Source: Myxococcus qinghaiensis (GTDB taxonomy: Bacteria > Myxococcota > Myxococcia > Myxococcales > Myxococcaceae). From it: a DNA stretch of 64,000 nt. The notes below the pieces were generated by a model. The model had not been told where the DNA came from, ran no database searches, and saw nothing but the letters and a program-made list of their open reading frames with translations. The stretch lies in contig NZ_JAKCFA010000004.1 of NCBI RefSeq assembly GCF_024198215.1, positions 124,001-188,000 on the forward strand, given 5' to 3'. Below are positions 63,633-64,000 of this stretch, in pieces. How positions within the stretch are numbered: the stretch's first letter is position 1; each line of letters opens with the position of its first letter. The position numbers were made by a program, and so were the translations under genes.

Positions 63633-64000
63633 CTAGGGAGAAGGAGCGTCACCAGGCCCGGGGACCCGGCGGGGTGAGAGACGCGAAAGAGGTCGGGGCT
63701 TCAGGCCGTGGCGCTTCTTGAAGGCCAGCCATTCCCGCGCCACTTCAGCGGTGTTTGCGGCCTTGGATTCATCAAGTTCGTTTGAGGGGATTTCGTACCA
63801 GGGCCTTCGCCATCCCGGCTTCTCTCCATATCTCTCGCGCAGCCGGTCGAGCGCGAACCCTGCCCAAGCGGGTGCTTCCTTCTCGGTGATGAGCGCATCG
63901 AGGATGCTCGCGACCTTCCTGTCGACGGCTTTGCTGGGGAACCCGCGCAGGGCGGCGAGAAACTCCAACAACTCCGCGTCGAAGGGCGGATGCTCCACCA
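63633..64000 (-). CDS. Paralogue of previous protein (5' end beyond window)
   Basis: At least 122 residues are visible and the frame runs to the window edge, so the N-terminus is missing. The visible part aligns with the C-terminus of the 62414 gene: LRGFPSKAVDRKVASILDALITEKE against LRGLPNKDVDRVVANVLETVATEK, and LAFKKRHGLKPRPLS against DFKQRHGLKPQPIQ. The two are tandem duplicates on one strand with 151 bp between. Function unknown. Confidence 0.75.
   Translation of the reverse strand, partial: VEHPPFDAELLEFLAALRGFPSKAVDRKVASILDALITEKEAPAWAGFALDRLRERYGEKPGWRRPWYEIPSNELDESKAANTAEVAREWLAFKKRHGLKPRPLSRLSPRRVPGPGDAPSP

Overview
The window is high-GC (about 70 percent in most genes), densely packed bacterial chromosome. 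The content points to a myxobacterium of the Myxococcus/Corallococcus/Pyxidicoccus type. The main reasons are a SitA-like polymorphic toxin lipoprotein with its immunity gene, an AgmX/PglI-type protein, an SBBP-repeat protein, many predicted lipoproteins, signalling proteins (NtrC-like regulator, chemoreceptor, histidine kinase, RsbR-like STAS protein) and a predatory-style chitosanase lipoprotein. I saw no tRNA, rRNA, CRISPR array, insertion sequence or phage gene. Genus assignment is inference from gene content only.

Layout. 1-12 kb holds a truncated serine hydrolase, a large TPR/DUF3857/transglutaminase-like protein, an arylamine N-acetyltransferase, an M1 aminopeptidase lipoprotein, an SBBP-repeat protein and a ComF-type phosphoribosyltransferase. 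12.2-14.9 kb is the most accessory-looking block: a small unknown gene, a lipoprotein toxin with a C-terminal PD-(D/E)XK nuclease (Tox-REase-5/SitA5-like) and an Imm52-like immunity gene. 15-19.3 kb is housekeeping and RNA related: gpmI, an RtcB2-type RNA ligase, rlmH (apparently starting with CTG), rsfS with a histone-like tail, and a TPR protein. 19.3-33 kb carries envelope proteins and signalling genes (barrel-like protein, coiled-coil protein, NtrC-like regulator, Nudix, TenA/haem-oxygenase-like protein, chemoreceptor, histidine kinase, YfhO-like protein, GH46 chitosanase).

33-41 kb has a LysE exporter, WYL and CGNR regulators, a haemolysin III-like protein, an RsbR-like STAS protein next to a frameshifted sensor-like gene, a divergent DoxX/HxlR pair with a clear palindromic operator, radA and a GlsB/YeaQ protein with a good terminator. 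41.2-46 kb is a biotin cluster (bioB, bioF, bioD) led by a candidate BirA-type operator over a TTGACA box, followed by a small unknown protein and an aminotransferase. 46-53.7 kb holds a LivJ-like lipoprotein coupled to a TPR protein, pckG, an SLC13 permease that reads into miaE on the other strand, miaE and a GNAT enzyme. 53.7-64 kb carries AgmX/PglI-type, patatin-like, membrane and PEGA-like proteins, gluQ (glutamyl-Q tRNA-Asp synthetase), a DUF378 protein, an AsmA protein and two adjacent paralogues of unknown function, the last cut by the window end.

The strongest functional stories are the toxin/immunity cassette, the two candidate operators (biotin and HxlR) and the RNA/ribosome cluster around 16.6-18.9 kb.
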